Of a DNA stretch of 64,000 nucleotides, positions 35,992 to 45,617 are shown piece after piece (within the stretch, counting starts at the first letter, position 1; each line of letters starts with the position of its first letter). Source of the DNA: Caballeronia insecticola (lineage in GTDB: Bacteria > Pseudomonadota > Gammaproteobacteria > Burkholderiales > Burkholderiaceae); NCBI RefSeq assembly GCF_000402035.1, contig NC_021288.1, positions 744,001 through 808,000 on the forward strand, read 5' to 3'. The notes beneath the pieces are model-generated. The model saw only the letters and a program-made list of their open reading frames with translations, was not told the origin of the DNA and did no database searches. The position numbers and the translations under genes are program-made.

Positions 35992-36714
35992 CTAGCCCAC
36001 CTCCACAACCCTTTCCTCCGCCAAAAACGCCCGCACCAACTGATGCGCCTGCGCTTTATGCGCGACCTGCCACGACGCCGCGAGCATGTCCGTATCGAAC
36101 ATTCGCGAGATCGTATAAGCATTCGACTTGTGAAAATACGCAAGACTCACAAGCGTCACATACAGATGCAGCGGATCGATACCGCCGCGCAACGTACCCG
36201 CCGCCTCGCCCCGCCTGATCAACGTGCGCAGCTTATCGAGCACGGGCGACGACATCGCCTGAATGACCTTCGAGCGCTTCAGATAGCGCGCGCGATTCAG
36301 GTTCTCCCACGAGAGCAAACACAGCAGTTCCGGATGCGCCGCAAAATGCCCTTCGGTGAAGTCATAAAGCTGAAGGATGCCCGCCGCCGGATCGACGGTG
36401 CGCACATCGAGCGTCACGGCCAGTTCCGCTTCGCGCAGCCGCGCGAGCACACGTTCCAGCACTTCGACATACAGCGCTTCCTTGCCGCCGAAGTAGTGAT
36501 AGATCATGCGGATATTCACCTTCGCGCGGCTCGCGATCGTTTCGACGCGCGCGCCGCTGAAACCCTTGTCGGCGAATTCGCGGATGGCGATCCTGAAGAT
36601 GCGCTCACGCGTCTTGGCGGCAAGCTGCTGGCGGCGCGTGGGTTCTTCTTTCTTCTTCGCGGAAGCGGAAGCAGAGCCGGAAACGGAAACGACAGTGCGT
36701 GACATGAATTCCAT
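35992..36714 (-). CDS. TetR-family transcriptional regulator
   Basis: A 240-residue regulator (ATG 36714; an alternative ATG at 36705 shortens it by three). A low-complexity Ser/Ala/Lys leader precedes the TetR helix-turn-helix (RIFRIAIREFADKGFSGARV, then RMIYHYFGGKEALYVEVLE). The C-terminal ligand domain is intact. It lies 56 bases downstream of the BMP-type ABC operon on the same strand, so it may be co-transcribed with and control that importer. In related operons TetR proteins of this type respond to pyrimidine or purine degradation, but that is inference. Confidence 0.88.
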   Translation of the reverse strand: MEFMSRTVVSVSGSASASAKKKEEPTRRQQLAAKTRERIFRIAIREFADKGFSGARVETIASRAKVNIRMIYHYFGGKEALYVEVLERVLARLREAELAVTLDVRTVDPAAGILQLYDFTEGHFAAHPELLCLLSWENLNRARYLKRSKVIQAMSSPVLDKLRTLIRRGEAAGTLRGGIDPLHLYVTLVSLAYFHKSNAYTISRMFDTDMLAASWQVAHKAQAHQLVRAFLAEERVVEVG

Positions 36715-36770
36715 CGATGAGTTGAACACGGCGCGACGAGACACGATGGTACTCCGTCGCGCCGTCGCCG

Positions 36771-37688
36771 TTAGCGTTTGAACGGCTGCGTGAGCGCGGG
36801 CGGCGCAGTCTGCCGGCCAATCAGGCCTGCCACGGCAACCAGCGCCAGCAAATACGGCACCATGCTGAGCAACGCCGTCGGCACGTGCAGGCCGAACATC
36901 GGCAATTGAAACTGCATCGCGGTGGCCGCGCCGAACAGCAGGCACGCAAGCGCCGTGCGGCCGATCTTCCAGTTGCCGAAGATAATCGCCGCAATCGCGA
37001 GATAGCCTGTGCCGTTGGTCATGCCTTCGGTGAACGTGTGGATGTCGCCGATGGAAATGAAACAGCCCGCCGCCGCCGACATCACGCCCGAGAACAGCAC
37101 TGCGCCGTAACGAATGCGCGAAACAGGCAAGCCCGACTGATCGACCGCGCGCGGCGCGACGCCTGTCGCATGCAGTGCAATGCCGAGCGCCGTGCGACGC
37201 ATGACAACCGATGTCGCGATCAGCACCGCGAGCCCCGCATACAGCAGCCACACTTGTCCGAACACGGGTTCGCCGATCACCGGCAACGCGCCCAGCACGG
37301 GCGGCGACCAATGCGCGAGCCCCGGAATGACGGCGCTCGAACGTTCGCCGAAAATCTCGCGATAAGCGAGCGTCGTGCCGCCGAGCGCGAGAATGTTGAT
37401 GCCGATGCCCGTCACGATCTGATTGGCGCGCAACGTCACGCTCAGGAACGCCTGCAAGAGCGCAAGCGGAATCACGCCGAGCATGCCGCACAACAGGCCG
37501 ATCGACGGACTGCCCGTCAGCCACGAGAATGTTGCGCCGAGAAACGCGCCGGTGAGCATCATGCCTTCGACGCTCATGTTGAGCACGCCCGCGCGCTCGC
37601 TCACGAGTTCGCCGGTGGCGGCGAGCATCATCGGCGCCGAAAGACGAATGGAGGCGCCCGCGAATACTGCGAGAAGTTCGAGATTCAT
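36771..37688 (-). CDS. ABC transporter permease, BMP-type nucleoside system
   Basis: A 305-residue permease of the branched-chain/ribose-like fold. It starts MNLELLAVFAGASIRLSAPM and has GELVSERAGVLNMSVEGMML, the hallmark of the NupQ/YufQ-type permease that partners a BMP-family binding protein. About eight to ten hydrophobic helices. It overlaps the preceding permease gene by four bases. It is the last transporter gene of the operon that starts at 41390. Confidence 0.9.
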   Translation of the reverse strand: MNLELLAVFAGASIRLSAPMMLAATGELVSERAGVLNMSVEGMMLTGAFLGATFSWLTGSPSIGLLCGMLGVIPLALLQAFLSVTLRANQIVTGIGINILALGGTTLAYREIFGERSSAVIPGLAHWSPPVLGALPVIGEPVFGQVWLLYAGLAVLIATSVVMRRTALGIALHATGVAPRAVDQSGLPVSRIRYGAVLFSGVMSAAAGCFISIGDIHTFTEGMTNGTGYLAIAAIIFGNWKIGRTALACLLFGAATAMQFQLPMFGLHVPTALLSMVPYLLALVAVAGLIGRQTAPPALTQPFKR

Positions 37689-38803
37689 CGCCGTGCCTCT
37701 CCTTTATCGAGCCACAACGCGCCGCCCGCCAGCGCAATCGTGACGATGCCCTGCACGATCAGCACGAGCGCCGACGGCACCTGCGCAACCATTTCCATGT
37801 TGATGCCGCCCGAGCGCAGAAAGCCGAACAGCAATGCAGCGGCAAACACGCCGGTAATCGATCCGCGCGCCAGCAAGCCGACGACGAGTCCATCGAAACC
37901 ATAGCCCGACGAGAAGCCCGCCTTGAGCGAGTATTGATCGCCCTGCAGCATCAGCGCCCCGGCCAGGCCGCTGAACGCGCCCGCGAGCGCCAGCGCGCCG
38001 ACCAGCGACGACGCGATCGGCAAGCCCGCGCGTTTCGCGGCGATCGCGTTGAGGCCTGCCGCGCGCAGTGCGAGACCGAAGCGCGTGCGTGTGAGCAGAA
38101 TCGCCGATGCAACGGCAAGCACGATCGTCAACGGCAAGCCGATGTTGAGGTTCATGCCGCTCGCGGCGAAGATCGCGGGCAGCTTGGTCAGATCGGGGAT
38201 TTCGAGCGATTCGGGCAACGTGGCGCCGGTCGTCATCGGCTGGCGCAGCAGCGCCTCGCTCTGCACGCACCAGTAAAGCAGCCACACCGCGACGAACGAC
38301 AGCAGCAACGTGCTGATCACTTCGTTGGTGCCGGCCTTCGCCTTCAGCACGCCGGGCACGCCGCCCCAGATCGCGCCCGCTGCGGCGGCGCACAGCATCG
38401 GCACGATGAACGACAAACCGAACGGCAGATGCGCGCAGCCGCCATAAAGGCTCATCCCCGTCGCAACGATGCCGCCTATCGCGAGCTGCCCTTCCCCGCC
38501 CACATTCGTGAGCTTCGCGCGGTTCGCGATGACGAAGCCCGTGCCGACCAGCGCGAACGCAATGCTGCGATTGATCGACGCGCCGATTGCATACGGCGAG
38601 CCCCATGCGCCGTCGGCGAACGCGGCTAGCGCATCGGCGACGGAGACATGCATCAGCGCGATCAACGCGAGCGCGGCGCACATCGCGAACGCAACGGCCG
38701 CCGCGATCACGCACGCAACGCGCAACTGCGGCAAGCGCCTGCGCCGGCTTTGCGCGTCAGGCGCTTGCGCAAGCGTGGGTTGCAGCTTCAGATGCGGATT
38801 CAT
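37685..38803 (-). CDS. ABC transporter permease, BMP-type nucleoside system
   Basis: A 372-residue permease of the NupP/YufP type. NVGGEGQLAIGGIVATGMSL and WGGVPGVLKAKAGTNEVIST are the diagnostic loops. About ten hydrophobic helices follow a 30-residue basic leader. ATG 38803 overlaps the stop of the ATPase gene (ATGA); an upstream in-frame Met would extend into that gene. It works with the other permease to form the membrane channel. Confidence 0.92.
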   Translation of the reverse strand: MNPHLKLQPTLAQAPDAQSRRRRLPQLRVACVIAAAVAFAMCAALALIALMHVSVADALAAFADGAWGSPYAIGASINRSIAFALVGTGFVIANRAKLTNVGGEGQLAIGGIVATGMSLYGGCAHLPFGLSFIVPMLCAAAAGAIWGGVPGVLKAKAGTNEVISTLLLSFVAVWLLYWCVQSEALLRQPMTTGATLPESLEIPDLTKLPAIFAASGMNLNIGLPLTIVLAVASAILLTRTRFGLALRAAGLNAIAAKRAGLPIASSLVGALALAGAFSGLAGALMLQGDQYSLKAGFSSGYGFDGLVVGLLARGSITGVFAAALLFGFLRSGGINMEMVAQVPSALVLIVQGIVTIALAGGALWLDKGEARR

Positions 38804-40371
38804 GCAGTCTCTCCCGCGCCCGCCATCCACGCGCCGATGCGCCCGCGATTGCCCGCATCGGGCGTACATGTGCCCATGATGCGGCCGCGATACAGCACGA
38901 CGATGCGATCGGCGACGCTCATCAGTTCGTCGAGTTCGGAGGAAATCAGCAGCACGCCCACGCCGCGATCGCGCGCCGCGCGGATGTGCGAGTACACGGC
39001 GGCGACCGCGCCGACATCGAGACCGCGCGTCGGTTGCGCGGCGAGCAGAAAAACCAGCGGATCGAGCGTCAGTTCGCGCGCGAGCACGGCCTTTTGCTGA
39101 TTGCCGCCGGACAGCCCGCCGAACAGCGCATCGGGGCCGCTCGCGCGCACGTCGAAGCGCTGCATCAGTTCGAGCGCCGCGCTACGCATCGCGCGGCGCT
39201 GCAAAAAACCTGCACGCGTGTAGCGGTCGAGATGATTGAGCAGCAGGTTATCGGCCAGACTCATGCCGGTGACGCAGCCGACCGCGTGACGATCTTCCGG
39301 CACGATGCCCACGCCCGCCTGCGTCAGTTCGCGCGGGCTCGCCTGCGTCATGTCGCGGCCCGCGATAAAGAAGCGCCCCGCCGATGCGCTCGCCATGCCC
39401 GCGAGCACCGCGCCCAGTTCGCTTTGTCCGTTGCCTTCGACGCCCGCAATGCCGACGATCTCGCCGCGATTCACGACGAGCGTGCAGTCCGCGAGCCGCG
39501 TCACGCCATCGGCATCGCGCGCGCTGAGGCCATCGACTTGCAGCACTTCATCTTGCAGCGGGCGCGAATACGGCGATGCGCTCTTGGCCAGCGAGAGCCG
39601 CGCGGAGAGATCGTCCGGCGTGTCGTCGCCTTCGCGATGAATCATCGCGTGAACGAGCCGGTCGATGTCCGTCGCGGGCGATGCCGAGCGCGCCACCACA
39701 CGCCCCGATTGCAGCACGGTCGCATGCGTGGCGATGCGGCTGATCTCCTTCAGCTTGTGCGTGACGAGCACCACCGCGCAGCCGCGTTGCGCAACGCGTT
39801 CGCACGTATCGAGCAGCGCGTCGATCTCGGCGGGCAACAGCACGGCCGTAGGTTCGTCGAGCAGCAACAGACGCGGCTCGCGCATCAGGCACTTCACGAT
39901 CTCCACGCGCTGCCGTTCGCCGACCGACAGATCCGCGATCTTCGCCTCCAGCGCCAGTTCGAGGCCGACGCCCGCGAGCACATCGCGCACGCGTTCGGCT
40001 TCGCGCTTCCGATGAAGCCATCCGCGCGCCTGGCCGAGCAGCAGATTGTCGAGCACGCTGGCATCGTCGACGAGACTGAAATGCTGATGCACCATCGCGA
40101 TGCCGTTTGCGAGCGCCTCGCGCGGATCGCGCGGACGATACGGCGCACCGTTCACCCGCATCGCGCCCGAATCGGGTTGATGCACGCCGAAGATCACGTT
40201 GCACAGCGTCGACTTGCCCGCGCCGTTTTCGCCGAGCAGACAATGCACGTCGCCGGGCATCAGATCGAGCGAGACGCCGTCGAGCGCGGTGAACGTGCCA
40301 AAGCGCTTGCCGATGCCGTCGAGCGAAAGGATCGGCGCGGCATCGGGCCGTGGAGACGGGAGCGCGCTCAT
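38800..40371 (-). CDS. ABC transporter ATPase with two nucleotide-binding domains
   Basis: A 523-residue double ATPase of the RbsA/NupO type. The first domain has Walker A GENGAGKST and a SVGERQRVEI signature with LLLLDEPTAVLLP. The second domain has GVEGNGQSELG in place of a normal Walker A, LSGGNQQKAV as signature and VFLLAAQPTRGLDVGA as Walker B. A degenerate second Walker A is normal for this group. ATG 40371 overlaps the stop of the binding-protein gene (ATGA). Confidence 0.93.
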   Translation of the reverse strand: MSALPSPRPDAAPILSLDGIGKRFGTFTALDGVSLDLMPGDVHCLLGENGAGKSTLCNVIFGVHQPDSGAMRVNGAPYRPRDPREALANGIAMVHQHFSLVDDASVLDNLLLGQARGWLHRKREAERVRDVLAGVGLELALEAKIADLSVGERQRVEIVKCLMREPRLLLLDEPTAVLLPAEIDALLDTCERVAQRGCAVVLVTHKLKEISRIATHATVLQSGRVVARSASPATDIDRLVHAMIHREGDDTPDDLSARLSLAKSASPYSRPLQDEVLQVDGLSARDADGVTRLADCTLVVNRGEIVGIAGVEGNGQSELGAVLAGMASASAGRFFIAGRDMTQASPRELTQAGVGIVPEDRHAVGCVTGMSLADNLLLNHLDRYTRAGFLQRRAMRSAALELMQRFDVRASGPDALFGGLSGGNQQKAVLARELTLDPLVFLLAAQPTRGLDVGAVAAVYSHIRAARDRGVGVLLISSELDELMSVADRIVVLYRGRIMGTCTPDAGNRGRIGAWMAGAGETA

Positions 40372-41390
40372 CCCTCGGACACCTTGATCTTGCCGCTCAG
40401 GATGTCGTCTTCGATTTGCTTGAGCTTCGCGTCCATCGCGGGCGTCGACTTGCAGACGACCATGCCCGACGCCTTCGGTCCCATCGCGAGGCCGAACGCC
40501 TTGTAGCCCGGCTGCCACTGGCCTTTTTCGAGTTGTTCGATTGCGTATTGCGCCTGATAACCGACGCCCGTGATGCTGTAAGCGATGTAGAGCGGATCGC
40601 TTCCGCAGCGGTCCGTATAGCTGCCGATCACGTGCGTGTTCTTTTCTTTCGCCGCCTGTTCGAGTCCGCGCAGGCCGAGGTTCAGGATGTGATAGTGAAC
40701 GTCGGCGCCTTGCGCGATGGCCGCGGCGGTCGCTTCGCGCGACTTGGCGACGTTGTCGAAGTCGCCCGTATAGCTCTCGAAGTACTTGATCTTCGGGTTC
40801 ACGTAGCGCGCGCCGTTGCCGAACTCCTTGCCCGCGTTCACGATCGACGGAATCTCCATGCCGCCGACATAACTCACCGCGCCGTTCTTCGACAACATCG
40901 CGGCCGCCGCGCCCGCAACGAAGGCGATCTCGGCCTGCTTCACGTCGTAGCCCGCGACGTTCGGCGGCATGTTCTCGCCCTTGTTGCCGCCGACGACGGA
41001 GAACTTCACGTTCGGAAAGCGCTTCGCGATCTTGAGCACGGCGGCCTGCGTCTGTCCGCCAATGCCGATCACGAGCTGGTTCTTGGTCGCGAGATTCGTG
41101 AGCGCCTGCTCCATGTCCGCATAGTTGATGTTCTCGATGATCTGCGTCTTGAGCTTCGGCCCGAACTCTTTCTGCGCGGCGACCACGCCTTCGTAGCCCG
41201 ACTCCATCCAGCCTTTGTCCGTCTTCGAGCCCGGAATCAGCACGCCGACGCGCATTGCGTCATCGGCGGCGTAGGCATCGGAGAGAAAGAACGCGGGCAC
41301 GGCAAGCGCGATGACACCTGCCGTCACGACGACGCGGTGCACGAGACGGCGGCGCAGTTTTTCGCGCGAAGCTTGTTGCAGGCTGAACAT
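40368..41390 (-). CDS. BMP-family ABC substrate-binding protein
   Basis: A 340-residue periplasmic binding protein of the Bmp/PnrA family, which binds nucleosides, nucleobases or related rings. The signal sequence (basic leader, then AGVIALAVPAFFLSDAYA) is followed by the mature start ADDAMRVGVLIPGSKTDKGW. VIGIGGQTQAAV and YSITGVGYQAQYAIEQL follow. The ATG at 41390 has AAAGGAG upstream. It is the first gene of the importer operon and is divergent from a RutB-like hydrolase operon, a strong sign that it feeds those enzymes. Confidence 0.92.
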   Translation of the reverse strand: MFSLQQASREKLRRRLVHRVVVTAGVIALAVPAFFLSDAYAADDAMRVGVLIPGSKTDKGWMESGYEGVVAAQKEFGPKLKTQIIENINYADMEQALTNLATKNQLVIGIGGQTQAAVLKIAKRFPNVKFSVVGGNKGENMPPNVAGYDVKQAEIAFVAGAAAAMLSKNGAVSYVGGMEIPSIVNAGKEFGNGARYVNPKIKYFESYTGDFDNVAKSREATAAAIAQGADVHYHILNLGLRGLEQAAKEKNTHVIGSYTDRCGSDPLYIAYSITGVGYQAQYAIEQLEKGQWQPGYKAFGLAMGPKASGMVVCKSTPAMDAKLKQIEDDILSGKIKVSEG

Positions 41391-41589
41391 CACTGGCACT
41401 CCTTTTGCGTTGAGTTTCGGTAAGTAGGTTATTCATGACTGAAATGCTCATTGCAACTTCGATGCCAATGCGCATTGCGCTCGATGAACGGCCGCTTGCT
41501 CATGCGTCGAAGAACGCCTGCGTTTAATGTCGCCGCACCGCGCTTGTTGCGCGTTCTGCCGGCACCGATCCACCGCTTCGGAGAACCCG

Positions 41590-42396
41590 ATGGACCATGC
41601 ATCAAACCCAAGCCAGACGATGCCCGGCGGCCCGCTCGGCGCTTTCGCGCAGACCCGTTGGCATGCCACCGACGCACTCGTCGACATGGCCGTGCAGACG
41701 CCCGCGCCGCGTATCGCGATACTCGATTCGGAGCCGCAGAAAGTGCGCTTCGACATCGAAAAATCGGCGCTCGTGATCATCGACATGCAGAACGACTTCT
41801 GCACCAAAGGCGGGTGGGTGGACCATATCGGGGGCGATTACAGTGCGGACCGCGCGCCGATTGCACCATTGCAGCGCCTGCTGCCGCTCGCGCGCGAAAG
41901 CGGTGTGCCGGTGATCTGGGTGAACTGGGGCAACCGGCCCGATCTCGCCAACATGCCGCCGAACCAGTTGCATCTGTACAAACCGAAAGGCACGGGCATC
42001 GGGCTCGGCGAGGCGCTGCCGGAGCACGGCGCGCGCGTGCTCGAGAAAGATTCGTGGGCAGCGGCCGTCGTCGATGAACTGGAGATCGCGCCGCAAGATA
42101 TCCGCGTGGACAAGTACCGCATCAGCGGCTTCTGGGACACGCCGCTCGACAGCATCCTGCGCAATCTCGGCGCGCGCACGCTGTTTTTCGCGGGCGTGAA
42201 CACCGATCAGTGCGTGATGAATACGCTCACCGACGCCAACTTCCTGGGCTACGGCTGCGTGATGCTGACCGATTGCTGCGCGACATCGTCGCCCGCGTTC
42301 TGCACGGAAGCGAGCATCTGGAACGTGAAGAAGTGCTATGGCTTCGTCGCGGATTCGCTGCAATTCGCCGATGCGTTGAAGGGAGCCGCACGATGA
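41590..42396 (+). CDS. Isochorismatase-family cysteine hydrolase, RutB-like
   Basis: A 268-residue cysteine hydrolase with the Asp-Lys-Cys triad Asp65 (VIIDMQNDF), Lys175 (VDKYRISGFWDTPL) and Cys208 (GVNTDQCVMNT). SGFWDTPLDSILRNLGART resembles RutB (ureidoacrylate/peroxyureidoacrylate amidohydrolase), and the GGWVDHIGGD segment also recalls biuret amidohydrolase. It cleaves an amide or ureide C-N bond. It is first in a five-gene operon with two amidases, AtzG and AtzH, and overlaps the next gene by ATGA. Confidence 0.85.
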   Translation: MDHASNPSQTMPGGPLGAFAQTRWHATDALVDMAVQTPAPRIAILDSEPQKVRFDIEKSALVIIDMQNDFCTKGGWVDHIGGDYSADRAPIAPLQRLLPLARESGVPVIWVNWGNRPDLANMPPNQLHLYKPKGTGIGLGEALPEHGARVLEKDSWAAAVVDELEIAPQDIRVDKYRISGFWDTPLDSILRNLGARTLFFAGVNTDQCVMNTLTDANFLGYGCVMLTDCCATSSPAFCTEASIWNVKKCYGFVADSLQFADALKGAAR

Positions 42397-43544
42397 GCGC
42401 CTTCGTTCCCGGTCCGCGTCTGCACGTCGAGGCGAGCGCGCACGGCCCGCTCGACGGCTTGCGCTTCGCCGTCAAGGATCTGATCGATGTAGCCGGCGTC
42501 ACGACGGGCGGCGGCAATCCCGACTGGCTCGCCACGCACGCGCCCGCCGCGCGCCATGCGCCGTGTGTCGCGAAGCTGCTTGCTGCGGGCGCATCGGTGG
42601 ACGGCAAGACCATCACCGATGAACTCGCCTACAGCCTCGAAGGCGTGAACGCGCATTACGGCACGCCGTTGAATCCGCGCTGGCCGTATGCGTTGCCGGG
42701 CGGATCGTCGAGCGGGTCGGCTTCGGCGGTTGCGAGCGGCGAAGTGGACTTCGCGCTCGGCACCGATACCGGCGGCTCGGTCCGCGTGCCCGCCGCGTTC
42801 TGCGGACTATGGGGCATTCGTACGACGCATGATGACGCCGCGCTCGAAGGCGTGCTGCCGTTCGCGCCGTGCTTCGATACGGTCGGCTGGTTCGCGCGCT
42901 CGGGCGCGTTGCTCGCGCGCGTGGCCGACGTGATGTTCGCGGACGCGCCCGCCGTCGATGTGCCCGCGTCGTTCGTGCGCTTCAAGGAAGCGTTCGATAC
43001 GCGCGCGCTCACCGAACCGGACGATGCAGATCGTCTGCGCGAATGGTCGCCATCGACAGATGCGATCGAGATCTTCGCGGGCGATCGTGCAAGCTGGCTG
43101 AACGTGTATCAGCACTTGCAGGACGACGCGATCCGCGCGTCGCTCGGCGCATGGATCGATGCGAATGCGCCGCGCTTTGCTGCGGACATCGCCACGCGCT
43201 TCGCACGCATGAAATCGCTCGACGATGCCGAAGTCGAACGCTGCCGCGTCATGCGAACGGCGCTTGCCGCGCGTGTCGAAAACATCGTGAATCAGGCGCT
43301 TATCGTGTTGCCGACAACGCCTCGCGCGCTGCTCGCCATCGACGAATCGGCGGATGCCATCGGTACGTTTTATCGCGATGCGCTCACGATGAACGCCGTC
43401 GCCGCGTTCGCCGGTCTGCCGCAAGTCACGGTGCCGGTCGCGAACGAAACCGATGGGCCGCTCGCGCTTTCGTTCATCGGTCCGCGCGGCAGTGATCGCG
43501 CGTTGATTGCGCGCGTGCGTCAACTCTTCCCCACTCTTTCTTGA
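42393..43544 (+). CDS. Amidase signature family protein
   Basis: A 383-residue amidase, shorter than the usual 450-500. The catalytic Lys28 (FAVKDLIDVAG) comes early because the N-terminal helices are abbreviated. The cis-Ser is in LPGGSSSGSASA (S105-S106), and the nucleophile Ser129 is in GTDTGGSVRVPA. AxxFAGLPQVTVP near the C-terminus is family-typical. It hydrolyses a small linear amide. A second amidase lies two genes on, so the two probably act on successive intermediates. Confidence 0.85.
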   Translation: MSAFVPGPRLHVEASAHGPLDGLRFAVKDLIDVAGVTTGGGNPDWLATHAPAARHAPCVAKLLAAGASVDGKTITDELAYSLEGVNAHYGTPLNPRWPYALPGGSSSGSASAVASGEVDFALGTDTGGSVRVPAAFCGLWGIRTTHDDAALEGVLPFAPCFDTVGWFARSGALLARVADVMFADAPAVDVPASFVRFKEAFDTRALTEPDDADRLREWSPSTDAIEIFAGDRASWLNVYQHLQDDAIRASLGAWIDANAPRFAADIATRFARMKSLDDAEVERCRVMRTALAARVENIVNQALIVLPTTPRALLAIDESADAIGTFYRDALTMNAVAAFAGLPQVTVPVANETDGPLALSFIGPRGSDRALIARVRQLFPTLS

Positions 43545-43546
43545 GC

Positions 43547-43747
43547 ATGAACGCCATGTCCTCTTCTTCCGACGCCGCGCTCGACACTTACGCCGACGCC
43601 GCGCTCGCACTGCATTTCCCGGCACTTTCCGGCGAAGCCGCCGTGCGCGTGAAGGCGCAATTCGCACGCATCGCGCAGCTCGCCGCGCCCGTGCTCGCCT
43701 ATCCCGTCGATGCGAGCGACGAACCCGCACCGGTGTATCGCCCATGA
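43547..43747 (+). CDS. atzG: AtzG-like small subunit (DUF4089)
   Basis: A 66-residue protein ending in [12 protein letters not shown], the DUF4089/AtzG signature. AtzG is a GatC-like stabilising subunit that wraps the amidase AtzE to make 1-carboxybiuret hydrolase. ATG 43547 is used; a TTG and another ATG nearby are possible. Its stop overlaps the AtzE-like start (ATGA), keeping the subunits at equal amounts. Immediate pairing with an amidase makes the assignment solid even though the protein is small. Confidence 0.82.
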   Translation: MNAMSSSSDAALDTYADAALALHFPALSGEAAVRVKAQFARIAQLAAPVLAYPVDASDEPAPVYRP

Positions 43748-45168
43748 CCGCACACGATCATTTCCCGCACGGCGCGCTTGCCATCGCACGCGCCTATGCC
43801 GATGGCGCATTCAGCGCGCGCGAGTTGATCGAAGCGACGCTCGCGCGCATCGATGCGCACGACGCGCAAGTCAACGCGTTCACGGCCATCACGCGCGAAC
43901 GTGCGCTCAGCGAAGCAGATGCGCTCGATACGCGGCGCGCGCGTGGCGACGCATTGCCGCCGCTCGCGGGCGTGCCGTTCGCCGCGAAGAATCTCTTCGA
44001 TATAGAAGGCATCGCGACAATCGCCGGTTCTCGCGTGCTCGCGAACGCGCCGCCCGCCACGCACGATGCAACGCTCGTGGCGCGCCTCGTTGCGCAGGGC
44101 GCGATTCTCGTCGGCGCACTCAACATGGATGAGTTCGCTTACGGCTTCACCACCGAGAATCATCACGCGGGGCCGTGCCGCAATCCGCACGATCTCACGC
44201 GTTCGGCGGGCGGTTCGTCGGGCGGCAGCGCGGCGGCGGTCGCGGCGGGCTTCGTGCCGGTCACGCTCGGTACCGACACGAACGGTTCCGTGCGCGTGCC
44301 CGCATCGCTGTGCGGCGTGTTCGGCGTGAAGCCGACGTATGGACGCCTGTCGCGGCACGGCACGTATCCGTTCGTCGCGAGCCTCGATCATATGGGCGCG
44401 TTCGCCCGCGATGTCGACGACCTCGCCGCCATCTACGATGCGTTGCAATGCACCGATGCGCTCGATCCCGCGTGTGCGCAGCGTGCGTTCGAACCGGCGC
44501 AAGGACAGCACGGCGCATTGCGCGTGGCGCGCCTGGGCGGCTACTTCGACGATCACGCGAACGACGATGCCCGCGAAGCCTCGCATGCGGCAGCCGATGC
44601 GCTGGGCGCATCGCAGACGGTGCACTATCCCGATGCCGATGCGGCGCGCGGCGCGGCCTTCCTCATCACCGCGGCAGAGGGCGGCCAGTTGCACATGGAC
44701 AATCTGCGCGCGCGTTACGACGAACGCGAACCGCTGTCCCGCGACCGGCTGATTGCGGGCGCGCTTCTTCCTGCGGCGTGGATCGTGCAGGCGCAGCGCG
44801 TGCGCGCGGCCTTGCGCACGCGCGTGCTCGAACTGTTCGAACAATACGATGTGCTCATCGCGCCCGCCACGCCGATGGTCGCGCCGCGTATCGGCGACGA
44901 GTTCATGGACATCAACGGCGAGCGGCTCGCCGTGCGGCCCAATCTCGGCTTGCTGACGCAGCCGGTATCGTGTCTCGGGCTGCCGGTCGTCGCGGTGCCC
45001 ATGCGCACGAAGAGCGGCCTGCCGATCGCGGTGCAACTGATCGCGCCGCCGTGGCGCGAGGATCTCGCGTTCGAGGCCGCGCGCAGACTCGAAGCGGCGC
45101 AGGTCGCGTATTGTCCGCCGCCGCCATCGTTCGATGAAGCCTTGCTTTCTTCGGGAGCGGACGCATGA
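43744..45168 (+). CDS. atzE: AtzE-like amidase (1-carboxybiuret hydrolase family)
   Basis: A 474-residue amidase-signature enzyme with Lys82 ([10 protein letters not shown]), cis-Ser158 in the [13 protein letters not shown] loop and nucleophile Ser182 in [12 protein letters not shown]. The [20 protein letters not shown] segment closely resembles AtzE. AtzE removes ammonia from 1-carboxybiuret formed during cyanurate opening, giving 1,3-dicarboxyurea. Here it sits between AtzG-like and AtzH-like genes, the conserved order. No cyanurate hydrolase (AtzD) or allophanate hydrolase (AtzF) is in the window, so the true substrate may be another carboxy-ureide. Confidence 0.85.
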   Translation: MTAHDHFPHGALAIARAYADGAFSARELIEATLARIDAHDAQVNAFTAITRERALSEADALDTRRARGDALPPLAGVPFAAKNLFDIEGIATIAGSRVLANAPPATHDATLVARLVAQGAILVGALNMDEFAYGFTTENHHAGPCRNPHDLTRSAGGSSGGSAAAVAAGFVPVTLGTDTNGSVRVPASLCGVFGVKPTYGRLSRHGTYPFVASLDHMGAFARDVDDLAAIYDALQCTDALDPACAQRAFEPAQGQHGALRVARLGGYFDDHANDDAREASHAAADALGASQTVHYPDADAARGAAFLITAAEGGQLHMDNLRARYDEREPLSRDRLIAGALLPAAWIVQAQRVRAALRTRVLELFEQYDVLIAPATPMVAPRIGDEFMDINGERLAVRPNLGLLTQPVSCLGLPVVAVPMRTKSGLPIAVQLIAPPWREDLAFEAARRLEAAQVAYCPPPPSFDEALLSSGADA

Positions 45169-45563
45169 ACGGCATGAACGAGATGAACGAAATCAATCGG
45201 TCCGACGTGCTCGCCGAAGTCGATGCAGCCTTCGACGCCTACGAGCACGCGCTCGTCACCAACGACGTCGCCGTGCTCGATACGCTCTTCTTCGACTCGC
45301 CGCATACGCTGCGCTACGGCGCGACGGAAAACCTCTACGGCTACGATGCGATTCGCGCGTTTCGCGCCGCGCGGCCGGGTCAAGGCCTCGCGCGCACTAT
45401 CACGGCGCGCGTCGTGACGACTTATGGCGATGCGTTCGCCGTCGCCAATATCGAGTTCAGGCGTGACGGCGAACCGCGCATCGGCAGACAAAGCCAGACG
45501 TGGGTGAAGATGCCCGAAGGCTGGCGCGTGGTGAGCGCGCATGTGAGCTGGATGGGCGCGTAA
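45165..45563 (+). CDS. atzH: AtzH-like DUF3225 (SnoaL-fold) protein
   Basis: A 132-residue cone-fold (NTF2/SnoaL-like) protein of DUF3225. [20 protein letters not shown] and [20 protein letters not shown] match AtzH, which was described as a 1,3-dicarboxyurea decarboxylating amidohydrolase in cyanurate catabolism. The start overlaps the AtzE-like stop (ATGA); several Met codons follow in the first ten residues. It ends the operon. Proteins of this group sit beside many ureide amidases, so its exact substrate here is open. Confidence 0.82.
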   Translation: MNGMNEMNEINRSDVLAEVDAAFDAYEHALVTNDVAVLDTLFFDSPHTLRYGATENLYGYDAIRAFRAARPGQGLARTITARVVTTYGDAFAVANIEFRRDGEPRIGRQSQTWVKMPEGWRVVSAHVSWMGA

Positions 45564-45617
45564 GGACATGTGCCCGGCGCAGCAGCGCCACGATCTTCGA
45601 GCGCCGCACCTCGCGCA

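Noticed and set aside
37180..37365. Small plus-strand frames inside the BMP-type transporter operon
   Set aside because: They run antisense to clear permease genes and lack start signals.
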